A stretch of DNA of 64,000 nt from Phytoactinopolyspora mesophila (lineage in GTDB: Bacteria; Actinomycetota; Actinomycetes; Jiangellales; Jiangellaceae), in the NCBI RefSeq assembly GCF_010122465.1, contig NZ_WLZY01000006.1:186001-250000 (forward strand). The letters are read 5' to 3'. The notes beneath the pieces are model-generated. The model did no database searches. It had not been told where the DNA came from and saw only the letters and a list, made by a program, of their open reading frames with translations. Below are positions 35,460-44,095 of this stretch, in pieces. Position numbers and translations under genes: made by a program. Within the stretch, counting starts at the first letter, position 1. Every line of letters begins with the position of its first letter.

Positions 35460-37573
35460 TGTGGATCAAGGCCTAGCTGGGCGGCGAGAAACCCCAGCTG
35501 ATCGGTGGCGAGGTCAACGGTACGTGAGACTGCCCGGGCGCCGTGGCCGACGTTGCGCTCGGCGCGTAGCAGCACCGGGCGCTCGGCGACGTCGCTCGTC
35601 GTCGCCTGCTGGAGGGCTGCCGCCATCTTGCGGGCGTGCAGTGGATCGACGCGGGTATCGCCATCGAACACGGTGAACAGCACAGCGGGGTAGGCGGTGC
35701 CGGGTTCGACGTGATGGTACGGCGAGTACCCGAGCAGCCAGCTCAGTTCCTCCGGGTCGGCAGCGGTCCCGTACTCGTCGTTCCAGGTGGCGCCGAGCCC
35801 GAACTGCTCATACCGGACCATGTCCAGCAGCGGTGCCGAGCACACCACGGCACGGAATGAGCCGGGGTGCTGGGTCAGCGCCGCACCCACCAGCAGACCA
35901 CCGTTGGATCCTCCGGAGATGCCCAGCTGCCGCGGGGTGGTCCAGCCCTGCTCGACGAGGTATCCGGCGGCGGCATGGAAGTCGTCGAACACGTTCTGCT
36001 TCTGCTCGCGCATTCCGGCGCGGTGCCACGCTTCGCCCTCCTCGGAGCCGCCGCGCAAGCCCGCCACGGCCCAGACCCCGCCGGCCTCGACCCAGGCCAG
36101 AATGCTGGCCGAGTAGGCAGGTGTGAGGGCGATGTTGAAACCGCCGTATCCGTACAACACGGTGGGGCGCGGCCTGCGTGAGGCGTCGCCGGCCGCCGGC
36201 GAGACGATGACCATCCGCACCTCGGTGCCGTCCTTCGACCGGTAGGTCACCTGCTCGGAGCGCACGTCCGGGATGTCGATCGTGCCCGGACTGGGCGCCC
36301 AGGTGGTGACGTCGCCACTGCGGGCGTCGACGTGGAGCACCAGTGACGGCGTGGTGTGATCGGTGTAGCCGAACCACGACTCGTGGCCGCCTTCTGGCCG
36401 CTCGCTGAGTCCACCGATGCTGCCGAGCCCGGGTAGTTCCAGCGTACTCTCCCGGTGACCGGTGGCCAGATCGTGCACCGTGACCTCGGAGATCGCGTGC
36501 CGGGTCCGGGACGCCAGCAACACTGGCCGCTCGAGCTCCGGGCCGTCGAGGATCGCGTAATCGTCCAGCACCGCGGAGCCGTCTTCGGGCAGGAGGTCTC
36601 GCCAGTGTTCCGGTTCAGGTGTGGCCGGGTCGGCGACGGCCAGCCGCCGACGGGGCGCATCGAGATCGGTCAGGACGTACAGGCGACCGTCCCGGCCGAC
36701 GTGCAGGTGGGTGCGGGCGTCGGCGCCGACGATGACCGGCCGCAGGTCCGGTGCGGCTGGATCACCGGCGTGCAGATCGGCGATCCAGACATCGTTGCGC
36801 GGCGCGGTGCCCTGCGCGGCGGAGACGATCAGCCAGCGGCCGTCGCGGCTGACCGAGGCCCCGTAGTAGTTGGTCTTGTCCATCCCGGAGCCGAAGATCT
36901 CGACGTCGTTCGCGGTGTCGGTGCCGATCTGATGGAGGTACACCCGGCGGTGGTACTGCTCCTCGCCGTCGGGCACGGACTCCGGCGGCAGCCGCCGGAC
37001 GTAGTAGAACGACTTGCCACCAGGCAGCCAGCCGATGGGGGAGTACCGCGCACGGTCGATCGGCCCGTCGATCACCTCTCCGGACACGACGTCGAGCACC
37101 CGGACCACCGATTCCTCGCGGCCGCCCTCGGAGACCTGGTACGCAAGCAGATCGCCTTCTTTGGAGGGCTGCCAGGCGTCCAAGGTGGTGGTGCCACTCG
37201 GATCGAGGGCGACGGGGTCGATGAGCACTCGTTCTTCGCCGCCCGGATCGGTGGTCAGCAACACCGCATGTTCCTGGTCTGGTGTACGGCGGGTGTGGAA
37301 GCTGCGCTCACCCCGCCAGACCGGCGCCCCTACTGTGCCGGAGCGCAGCAGCTCGCTCAGCCGTTCCCGGAAGTGGTCACGCGTGGTCCAACGGTCGCGA
37401 TGTGCGTTGAACAGCGCGTCCTGTGCCTCACCCCAGACGGTGGTCTCCGGGGCGTCCGGGTTTTCGAGGGCGCGGAACGGATCGGGCACCGTGACGCCGT
37501 GCAGGACGTCGGCGTCGTGGCCCTCTGGAGCGGGTGGGTACTGCGACGATGAGTTCGAGGTAACGGAATCCAC
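35456..37573 (-). CDS. Prolyl oligopeptidase (S9A family)
   Basis: 705 residues from the GTG at 37573. It cleaves short proline-containing peptides after Pro in the cytosol (no signal peptide). The N-terminal half is the seven-bladed propeller. The C-terminal alpha/beta-hydrolase domain has the nucleophile in GISGGSNGGLLVG (about residue 553), the acid in FDGDTRVDPLHARK and the base in NVGHGARAVS. The start lies 10 bp after the GH3 stop, so it may be read through from the glycan operon. Peptides released with glycans are one possible substrate. Confidence 0.92.
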   Translation of the reverse strand: MDSVTSNSSSQYPPAPEGHDADVLHGVTVPDPFRALENPDAPETTVWGEAQDALFNAHRDRWTTRDHFRERLSELLRSGTVGAPVWRGERSFHTRRTPDQEHAVLLTTDPGGEERVLIDPVALDPSGTTTLDAWQPSKEGDLLAYQVSEGGREESVVRVLDVVSGEVIDGPIDRARYSPIGWLPGGKSFYYVRRLPPESVPDGEEQYHRRVYLHQIGTDTANDVEIFGSGMDKTNYYGASVSRDGRWLIVSAAQGTAPRNDVWIADLHAGDPAAPDLRPVIVGADARTHLHVGRDGRLYVLTDLDAPRRRLAVADPATPEPEHWRDLLPEDGSAVLDDYAILDGPELERPVLLASRTRHAISEVTVHDLATGHRESTLELPGLGSIGGLSERPEGGHESWFGYTDHTTPSLVLHVDARSGDVTTWAPSPGTIDIPDVRSEQVTYRSKDGTEVRMVIVSPAAGDASRRPRPTVLYGYGGFNIALTPAYSASILAWVEAGGVWAVAGLRGGSEEGEAWHRAGMREQKQNVFDDFHAAAGYLVEQGWTTPRQLGISGGSNGGLLVGAALTQHPGSFRAVVCSAPLLDMVRYEQFGLGATWNDEYGTAADPEELSWLLGYSPYHHVEPGTAYPAVLFTVFDGDTRVDPLHARKMAAALQQATTSDVAERPVLLRAERNVGHGARAVSRTVDLATDQLGFLAAQLGLDPQ

Positions 37574-37583
37574 CCGCCCGACT

Positions 37584-39767
37584 CTATGAGATACACGCCT
37601 CGGCTTCCGCTACCCGGAGTATGTACCTGTCGGCGACCGGTACCGGAACCTCGACGGTGTGCGCCGTGTTCGCGGGGATACGAACCCGCTTGAACCCCAC
37701 GAGTTCGCGCCGGCGGGGGACGACGAGTCCATCGCGCCGGTAGGCGAATACCTGGAGCACGTCCGCCGCATCTTCGGCCCCGGCATTCTCGAGCCGCACG
37801 CGCAGGTGTACCGGCGGGCCGGTGTTGCCGGCCGGTGCCTCCTCGGTGACGGCCGTGCCGATGGTGACAGCGGCCGGGGCCCGCCCGCCGTGTCCGAATG
37901 GGCGCAGTACGGGATCCGGGGAGTCGGTATAGACGGCGCCGGGCGGATGCCGGTCGTCGTGGCGTACCGGGACGGCACCACCCGCGGCAGGCAGCGTCAT
38001 CGGCAGCCGGCCAGGGATGGGACGCTCCGCGGTGAGCGCGTCGATGACTGCGTCGGCGCCGTACGGACCGGGATATCCCGCCCAGACGGTGGCATCGGCG
38101 TTGTCGAGCACACCGGTCAGAACGTGCGGACGACCCGCGACGACGACGGCGACGATGGGCGCGGTGGTGGCGGCGCGCACCTGGGCGAGCAGCTCGTCCT
38201 GGTCCCCGGGTAGTCGGAGGTCCGCGAGGTCCACACCTTCCCCCGAGGTGGCCCGGGCGCGGCCCGAGTCCGCGGTCAAGTCAGCGGCTCCGACGTTGGT
38301 GAACGCGTCGCTGTACTCGCGGTGGCTGGTCCCGCCCAGCACAGCGATGACGAGGTCGGCTTCCGCCGCGATGGCGGCGAGCCCGGAGCGCGGCGTCGGT
38401 ATGGCGTCGAGTCGCGTCGTGGGCGGCAGGCGGTCACGGAGGGCATCGACGACGCTTCGGGCCTCACCAGCTGGCAGCGGTGGAACGTAGTCACCGAGTA
38501 GCGCGGTGGCCTCGCCCGCGTGCGGGCCGATGACGAGCACGCGGCGTGGCCGGGCGAGGTCGATCGGCAGGAGGCCGTCCGCGTCGTCCAGGAGGACCAG
38601 CGACTGCCGGGCGAGCGCGGCGGAGCATTCGCGAGTCCGTGCCCGAAGGGCAGTCAACCGTTCCCGGCCGCGTGTCGCGGAGGCGGGAGCAGCGGCCCTC
38701 GGAAGGAGACCCAGCAGCTGTTTCACATGCAGGACTCGCCGGCACGCCTGATCGATGGCGTCGCGCACGCCGGCGTCGGCAGCGGCGATCTCATCCAGCA
38801 AGGTGTAGGCCTCGTCCCAGAGCGACAGGTCGACACCACCGAACAGCGCGAGGCGCGCGGCCGCGCGGGCCGATCCGGCGACTTCTTCCAGGCGATCGAT
38901 CGCGTGGCCGTCGGCCATGACCAGTCCGTCGAACCCCCACTCGTCCCGCAGCAGGTCCCGCAGCAGGCCGGGGTTCGCGCAGCACGGCACCCCGTCGATG
39001 TCGTTGTACGCCGCCATGATGCCGACCGCGCCCGCCCGCACGCCGGCCTCCGCCGGAGGTAGATGGATCTCGCGTAACTCACGCGGTCCGATCGCGGCGG
39101 ATTGGCCGTTGCGCCCGCCGATGGCCTCACCCTGCGCGGCGAAGTGTTTGAGTACGACGCCGACGCCGTCCGCGCCCAGCCGGGCCCGCTGCGGACCCTG
39201 CATCCCGCGTACGATCGCCTCGGCCATCCGGGCGGCCAGTAGTGGTGATTCTCCGAGGCACTCTTCGCAACGTCCCCAGCGCGGATCGCGGAGCACGTCC
39301 AGAGCCGAGACGAGAGCGATGTCCACGCCGCTGCTGGCGAGTTCCGCGGCGACGGCGGCCGAGGCTTCTTCGACCAGGTCGGGGTCCCATGTCGCCGCTA
39401 GGTTGAGTGGCACCGGCAGGATCGTGCCGCCGAGCGCCTGATGCCCGTGTGGTGCCTCCTCGACGATCAGCGGCGCGATGCCTCGTGTGCTGCCCCGGCG
39501 TACCGCGCCGACGACGAGCTCGGCGACCTCGGCGCGCTCGTCGGGATGGATGCCGTCCGCCCAGGATCGGCCCGACCACGGGTCGGCGCGGAACAGTCCG
39601 TAGAGTGCACCGAGGCCATCCCAGCGTTCCAGCTCGGTGTGGAACGTGGCGGTGAGCCGCCACCGGCCACTCCGCTTCTCAACACACTGCCAGCCGAACA
39701 GGCGCTGGTTGAGCTGGCCGACCTTCTCGCGCAGCGACATCCGCGCGAGCAGGTCGTCGACGCTCAT
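37584..39767 (-). CDS. Glycoside hydrolase family 3 (beta-glucosidase-type)
   Basis: 727 residues; ATG at 39767 overlaps the GH5 stop. It is cytosolic (no signal peptide). An (alpha/beta)8 barrel domain has LKHFAAQGEAIGGRN and the nucleophile Asp in LVMADGHAID (about residue 287). An alpha/beta sandwich follows, then a C-terminal fibronectin-III-like domain (VHLRVRLENAGAEDAADVLQVF). The three-domain layout fits beta-glucosidase, beta-xylosidase or beta-mannosidase-like GH3 enzymes and not NagZ. In this operon it probably removes a remaining beta-linked sugar from imported glycans; the exact linkage is open. Confidence 0.88.
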   Translation of the reverse strand: MSVDDLLARMSLREKVGQLNQRLFGWQCVEKRSGRWRLTATFHTELERWDGLGALYGLFRADPWSGRSWADGIHPDERAEVAELVVGAVRRGSTRGIAPLIVEEAPHGHQALGGTILPVPLNLAATWDPDLVEEASAAVAAELASSGVDIALVSALDVLRDPRWGRCEECLGESPLLAARMAEAIVRGMQGPQRARLGADGVGVVLKHFAAQGEAIGGRNGQSAAIGPRELREIHLPPAEAGVRAGAVGIMAAYNDIDGVPCCANPGLLRDLLRDEWGFDGLVMADGHAIDRLEEVAGSARAAARLALFGGVDLSLWDEAYTLLDEIAAADAGVRDAIDQACRRVLHVKQLLGLLPRAAAPASATRGRERLTALRARTRECSAALARQSLVLLDDADGLLPIDLARPRRVLVIGPHAGEATALLGDYVPPLPAGEARSVVDALRDRLPPTTRLDAIPTPRSGLAAIAAEADLVIAVLGGTSHREYSDAFTNVGAADLTADSGRARATSGEGVDLADLRLPGDQDELLAQVRAATTAPIVAVVVAGRPHVLTGVLDNADATVWAGYPGPYGADAVIDALTAERPIPGRLPMTLPAAGGAVPVRHDDRHPPGAVYTDSPDPVLRPFGHGGRAPAAVTIGTAVTEEAPAGNTGPPVHLRVRLENAGAEDAADVLQVFAYRRDGLVVPRRRELVGFKRVRIPANTAHTVEVPVPVADRYILRVAEAEACIS

Positions 39768-41038
39768 GACTCGCTCACCGGCGCGTAGACACTCTGACCG
39801 CCGGGCGCGGGCTGGACCACCGACAGCACGCCGCGCCCGGCCAGCGTGGTCGGGTCGGAGGCGTGCCGCGACGTCACCAGCGCCGGCCGGTCACCTGAGC
39901 GAGCGAGCTCCATCCATCGAGTGAAGACGCCGCCGCCCGGTGCGAGGTCGCCGCGCCGCAGCGGCACGTCGTTTTCGTCCACGGGTATCTCGACGGCTAC
40001 CGACCGCGCGGGGACGGGGGCGCGCCGCGCCGCGAACTCGGCGGCGACCGAGGCGAACCGGTGGCCGATCGGCTTGGGTTTGCCATCCTCGTCGAAGAGC
40101 CCGAGGGTGTGCTCGAGTTCGGGGAAGTCGGCGAGGCTGCGGGAGACGTCGTGCGAACACCACCACGTCACGCCCCAGAGATGGGCGGTGTCGGCGGCAT
40201 GCCGGACAGTGTGCTCGCAGAAATCAGCCGCCTGGTGTTCCTCCAGGCAGTTGAGCGGAGCGCCGATCTCCTGTAGCCAGATCGGCCGGTCGGGTTGGAC
40301 GGCGAAGGCGCGAGACAGCTCGATCAGGTATTCCGCGTGCCGGAGGCTTTCCTGGGACATGCCGCCGTAGTGCTGGGCGGTGCCATTGAAGATCCAGGAG
40401 TGGATCGCCGTCATGTCGCCCATGCGGCTGGCGTGGGTGGGGAGAAACGGGTGGCCGTCCAGGTACCAGGCGGCGTCGTATTCGGCATGCAGCCGGGCGA
40501 CGGGAGACCCGGGTGGGACCGCATCCAGCAGCGCCCCGAGCCAGGCCGTGACGTCCTCAGGCTGTGCCGCCATCGGGGAGGGGTGTGGCTGGTCGGCGAA
40601 CTGGTTGAGTTCGTTGCCCATGGTCAAGGCGAAGAACCCGGGAGCGCCGGTCAGTGCCTCGTGGAGCGCCTCGACCAGGCGGGCTTGGGCTTCCACGGCG
40701 TCGGTGTCGGTGAACATGCTGCGGCGGTGCCACGTCGACATCCAGCTGGGCAGGAAGTCGAAGCTGGACAGATGCCCCTGGATGACGTCCACCGCGGAAC
40801 TCAGCCCGGCCCGGCCGGCGAGTTCGACGGTGGTGCGGACGTCGTCGAGCGCCTGTTCCCGGATGAGTGCCCGGTTCGGTTGCAGCAGCGGCCAGAGCGG
40901 AAAAATCCGCACATGGTCCAGTCCGAGCGCGGCGATCGCATCGAAGTCCCGCCGGACGTCGTCCCACGAAGGCTCCAGCCACGAGTAGAACCAGCCGGTG
41001 GACGGCGTGTAATTGACACCGAAACGCAGAGAACTCAC
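39764..41038 (-). CDS. GH5-type glycosidase, probable beta-mannosidase (GH5_18-like)
   Basis: 424 residues from the GTG at 41038, overlapping the permease stop as GTGA. It is a TIM-barrel enzyme: FGVNYTPSTGWFYSWLEPSWDDVRRDFDAIAALGLDHVRIFPLWPLLQPN at the N-terminus, acid/base Glu in LTMGNELNQF (about residue 152), and nucleophile Glu in IWLQEIGAP (about 268). The pattern matches GH5 subfamily 18 beta-mannosidases, which split the Man-beta-1,4-GlcNAc core left after alpha-mannosidases. The neighbours GH38 and GH85 support this, but the subfamily is my inference. There is no signal peptide. Confidence 0.78.
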   Translation of the reverse strand: MSSLRFGVNYTPSTGWFYSWLEPSWDDVRRDFDAIAALGLDHVRIFPLWPLLQPNRALIREQALDDVRTTVELAGRAGLSSAVDVIQGHLSSFDFLPSWMSTWHRRSMFTDTDAVEAQARLVEALHEALTGAPGFFALTMGNELNQFADQPHPSPMAAQPEDVTAWLGALLDAVPPGSPVARLHAEYDAAWYLDGHPFLPTHASRMGDMTAIHSWIFNGTAQHYGGMSQESLRHAEYLIELSRAFAVQPDRPIWLQEIGAPLNCLEEHQAADFCEHTVRHAADTAHLWGVTWWCSHDVSRSLADFPELEHTLGLFDEDGKPKPIGHRFASVAAEFAARRAPVPARSVAVEIPVDENDVPLRRGDLAPGGGVFTRWMELARSGDRPALVTSRHASDPTTLAGRGVLSVVQPAPGGQSVYAPVSES

Positions 41039-41853
41039 CCCTTGATACCTCCGCTCTCCAAGCCCCGGAAGAAGAAGCGCTGGAGAGCGACGAAGAAAAT
41101 GACGATGGGAACGAGCGCGATGATCGTCCCCGCGGCGACGAGGCGCGGATCGTCGACGAACGTGCCCCGAAGATGGTTGAGCCCGACGGTCAGCGTGTAG
41201 TTCTGCTGGTCGGACAGGACGATGAGCGGCCAGAGGAAGTCGTTCCATGCCCCCATGAAGGAGAAGATCACGACGACACTCATCATGCCCTTGACCTGTG
41301 GCAGGCAGACCCGCAGGAAACGCTGCCAGGCGTTGGCGCCGTCGATGACGGAGGCTTCCTCTAGTTCCCGCGGTATCGCCATGAAGGCGTTACGCATGAG
41401 CAGCACGTTGAGTGCCGCGACGAGCGACGGCAGCGCGACCCCGACCAAGGTGTCGTTGACGTTGATGGAGCGCACCAGCAAGAACTGGGCGATGATCACC
41501 GTCTCGATGGGCACGAGCAGCGCCGCGACGAACACGAGCGCCGCGACGCCGCGGCCACGGAAGCGAAGCCGGCCGAGGGCGTAGCCCGCGAGCGTCGCGC
41601 CGATGAGGTTGCCCCCCACGACCAGCGCGGCGACCACCGTGGAGTTCCAGACGTAGCGCAGCAGCGGCAGCCGGTCGGTGACGGCGGCGTAGTGGTCGAA
41701 CGTCGGATCGGTGGGGATCAGCTGCGGCGGCCGGGCGTAGATGTTGTCGCCGGCGCCCTTCAGCGACAACGACAGCTGCCACACCAGAGGGCCGGCGAGC
41801 AACACGAACATCAGGACGAGGATCGCGTAGCGGACGACGGTACGAGAGCTCAC
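41035..41853 (-). CDS. Carbohydrate ABC transporter permease, MalG-type
   Basis: 272 residues; GTG start at 41853 overlaps the upstream permease stop. Six membrane spans are predicted, with the first at about 9-30 and the last ending FFFRGLESGGIKG, the typical C-terminus of CUT1 permeases. The EAA loop reads EEASVIDGANAWQRFLRVCLPQVK, which docks the ATPase. With its partner permease and binding lipoprotein it should import oligosaccharides. No ATPase is encoded in the operon; a shared MsiK-type ATPase elsewhere is expected. Confidence 0.92.
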   Translation of the reverse strand: MSSRTVVRYAILVLMFVLLAGPLVWQLSLSLKGAGDNIYARPPQLIPTDPTFDHYAAVTDRLPLLRYVWNSTVVAALVVGGNLIGATLAGYALGRLRFRGRGVAALVFVAALLVPIETVIIAQFLLVRSINVNDTLVGVALPSLVAALNVLLMRNAFMAIPRELEEASVIDGANAWQRFLRVCLPQVKGMMSVVVIFSFMGAWNDFLWPLIVLSDQQNYTLTVGLNHLRGTFVDDPRLVAAGTIIALVPIVIFFVALQRFFFRGLESGGIKG

Positions 41854-42779
41854 GCGTCCTCCCGGTCACGCCGCTGGAACCAGAGCTGGCCGAGGAGGAG
41901 GACCCCCATGATCACGAACATCGCCATGCTGATCGCGCCGGCGTACCCGGTCTCGGCCTGCAGGCCCGTCCCCTCGTTCTGGATCAGCATGGTCATGGTG
42001 ATGTTGCGCCCGCCCACCCCGCCGGTGCCGCCGGTGAGCACATAGACCTCGCCGAACACGCGGAACGCCGCGATCGAGGAGAACATGCCGATGAGCATCA
42101 TGGTCGTGCGCACTCCCGGCATCGTGACGTGGAAGAACGTCCGGACGACGCCCGCACCGTCGACGGCCGCTGCGTCGTAGAGCGACTGATCGATGTTCGC
42201 GAGCGCGGCCAGATAGATCACCATGTAGTAGCCGAGGCCGGACCAGACGGTGACGAACATGGCGCTGATCAGCAACAGCCAGCGGTCGGTGAGGAACGGG
42301 ATGGGCCGTTCGATGACGCCGAGCCAGCCCAGCAGCGAGTTGACCAGGCCCCGGCTGTCGAGCAGGTTCGTCCAGATCAGCCCGATGATCACAACCGACA
42401 TGACGACGGGTAGGTAGTACGCCGTCCGGAAGAAGCCGAGCAGCCGCCCTTTCCCCGCGACCAGCGTGGCGAGGATCAAGGGCAGCAGCACCATGAAAGG
42501 AACGACGAACACCACGTACAGCGACGAGTTCAGCAGCGCCGTGCCGAAGCGCGGGTCGTCGAACATCCGCCGGAAGTTGTCCAGGCCGATGAACCGCCCG
42601 TCTCGCAGCAGCGTGGCGTCGGTGAACGCGAGCGTCAGGGTGTTGAAGAACGGGAAGAGAATGAACGTGACGACCACGGCCAGCCCGGCCGCCAGGAACA
42701 GCCATGGCACATACCAGCGCTGATGGGTCCGCAGCCCGGACCTGAAGCCGGTCCGGGCTGCTTCCCGGGTACGAGTCAC
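41850..42779 (-). CDS. Carbohydrate ABC transporter permease, MalF-type
   Basis: 309 residues; GTG at 42779 overlaps the binding-protein stop. Six membrane spans occur, the first at about 28-48 (VPWLFLAAGLAVVVTFILFPFFNTLTLAFTD). The EAA motif is DAAAVDGAGVVRTFFHVTMPGVR. It is the CUT1-family partner of the MalG-type permease, in the order binding protein, MalF, MalG, and belongs to the N-glycan operon. Confidence 0.92.
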   Translation of the reverse strand: MTRTREAARTGFRSGLRTHQRWYVPWLFLAAGLAVVVTFILFPFFNTLTLAFTDATLLRDGRFIGLDNFRRMFDDPRFGTALLNSSLYVVFVVPFMVLLPLILATLVAGKGRLLGFFRTAYYLPVVMSVVIIGLIWTNLLDSRGLVNSLLGWLGVIERPIPFLTDRWLLLISAMFVTVWSGLGYYMVIYLAALANIDQSLYDAAAVDGAGVVRTFFHVTMPGVRTTMMLIGMFSSIAAFRVFGEVYVLTGGTGGVGGRNITMTMLIQNEGTGLQAETGYAGAISMAMFVIMGVLLLGQLWFQRRDREDA

Positions 42780-44095
42780 TCTGCCGTGAGCCTCTCGTTG
42801 GCGTAGTCCGCGGCGTCGTCGAGCGCCTCTTGCGCGGACTTGCTGCCCTGGATGGCGAGGGCGATCTGCTCACGCAGGTAGTCGGCCGACTGCGCGGAGA
42901 AGGCCGGCGGCCAGTAGACGACGGCCTCTTCGACCTGTTCCGCCGCCGCCACCCGGACACGGGAGTCGTCGGTGTCGTCCTCTTCGGTGAAGAACGGGTC
43001 GTCGAGGATGCCCTGGGCGGACGGGAAGATGGCCGCCTCCTGCGAGAACGCGAACTGGTTGTCGGCGTTGGTCACGAATCTGGCGAATGCGATGGCCAGG
43101 TCCTGGTTCTCTGACTGGGCGTTCACCGCGATCGACTGGATGTACATGTTCGGCGCCGCGTTCGCGATCAGTGGCCCGATTGCGACGTTCTCGTACACGT
43201 CAGGCGCGGTCTCGCGCAGGTCCTGCAGTGTGTACGAGCTCCCGGGCAGCCAGCCCAGCAGACCCGCCTTGAAGCCTTCGAGCTCGCCGGTCTGCTGCTC
43301 GTTGAGGCTGTCCTCGGTCAGCCCGCCCTCCTCGTAGAGCGTCTTGTAGTGCTCGACGAGCTCCACGCCGTCGGGGTTGTTGAACGTGAATTCCGTTCCT
43401 TCGGCGTTCATCAGTTCGACCCCGTACATGCCGAAGGTCTCGATCGCGGGCATCCGCCCGATCATCGGGGTGTCGGCGCACTCGTCGGCCATCACAGTGG
43501 CCTGCTCGAAGAGCTCGTCGAACGTTTCCGGCAGGTTCTCGGAGTCGAGACCGCACTCCTCGAACAGTTCGGTGTTGAAGAACGACGGCCCGGTGTTCAG
43601 GTACCACGGATATCCGTAGGTGCCGCCACCGAGCCCGTCGAAGGTCATGGCCTCCAACGACTTCGGCAGGTAGGCCTCCTGCGCTCCCGGGTCGGCTTGT
43701 GCGATGTCGAGCAGGATGTCCGCGCTGGCCAGCGTGTAGGCGGCCTCCGGGCCGATATCCACGACGTCGGGCAACGTGCCGGCGGCGGCGTCGGCGGAGA
43801 GCTTGTCCTGGTATCCCTCGGCCGGCTGGTCGATCCAGTTGATCGTCGTCTCTGGGTTGTCTGCCTCGAAGTCGGCGATCAGGTCGGTGAAGTAGTCCTC
43901 GTAGCCGCCCTGAAGATTCCAGGTCTGGAACGTGATCTCACCGGAGAGCTCGACGTCGCCGGTGTCACCGGGATCGGCGGTGTCACCGGGATCGGCGGTG
44001 TCGGCGGAGTCGTCGTCGCCTCCGCCGACCCCGCAAGCGCTGAGAACGAGTGCCGCGGCCACACCGGTCAAGCCGGCGCGGGTGAGCCTTCTCAT
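42776..44095 (-). CDS. Extracellular sugar-binding lipoprotein of the ABC importer
   Basis: 439 residues; ATG at 44095 overlaps the GH38 stop. A lipoprotein signal with LVLSACGVGG puts the lipidated Cys near residue 21. An acidic linker follows, containing two tandem 18-bp repeats, then a two-lobe SBP_bac_1 domain (EITFQTWNLQGGYEDYFTDLIADFEADNPETTINWIDQPAEGYQDKLSADAAAG). It should capture oligosaccharides released by the GH85 enzyme. The ligand is inferred from the operon only. Confidence 0.9.
   Translation of the reverse strand: MRRLTRAGLTGVAAALVLSACGVGGGDDDSADTADPGDTADPGDTGDVELSGEITFQTWNLQGGYEDYFTDLIADFEADNPETTINWIDQPAEGYQDKLSADAAAGTLPDVVDIGPEAAYTLASADILLDIAQADPGAQEAYLPKSLEAMTFDGLGGGTYGYPWYLNTGPSFFNTELFEECGLDSENLPETFDELFEQATVMADECADTPMIGRMPAIETFGMYGVELMNAEGTEFTFNNPDGVELVEHYKTLYEEGGLTEDSLNEQQTGELEGFKAGLLGWLPGSSYTLQDLRETAPDVYENVAIGPLIANAAPNMYIQSIAVNAQSENQDLAIAFARFVTNADNQFAFSQEAAIFPSAQGILDDPFFTEEDDTDDSRVRVAAAEQVEEAVVYWPPAFSAQSADYLREQIALAIQGSKSAQEALDDAADYANERLTAE
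43961..43996. repeat. Two tandem 18-bp repeats in the binding-lipoprotein linker
   Basis: GGTGTCACCGGGATCGGC occurs at 43961-43978 and 43979-43996, in frame, encoding repeated Asp-Thr-Ala-Asp-Pro-Gly units in the flexible linker just after the lipidated cysteine. Linker length may vary between strains by repeat slippage. Confidence 0.9.

Noticed and set aside
37584-39767. GH3 protein as NagZ-type beta-N-acetylglucosaminidase
   Set aside because: The NagZ KH-F/I-PG-x4-D-S/T-H catalytic signature is absent; the three-domain layout is that of beta-glucosidase-type GH3.
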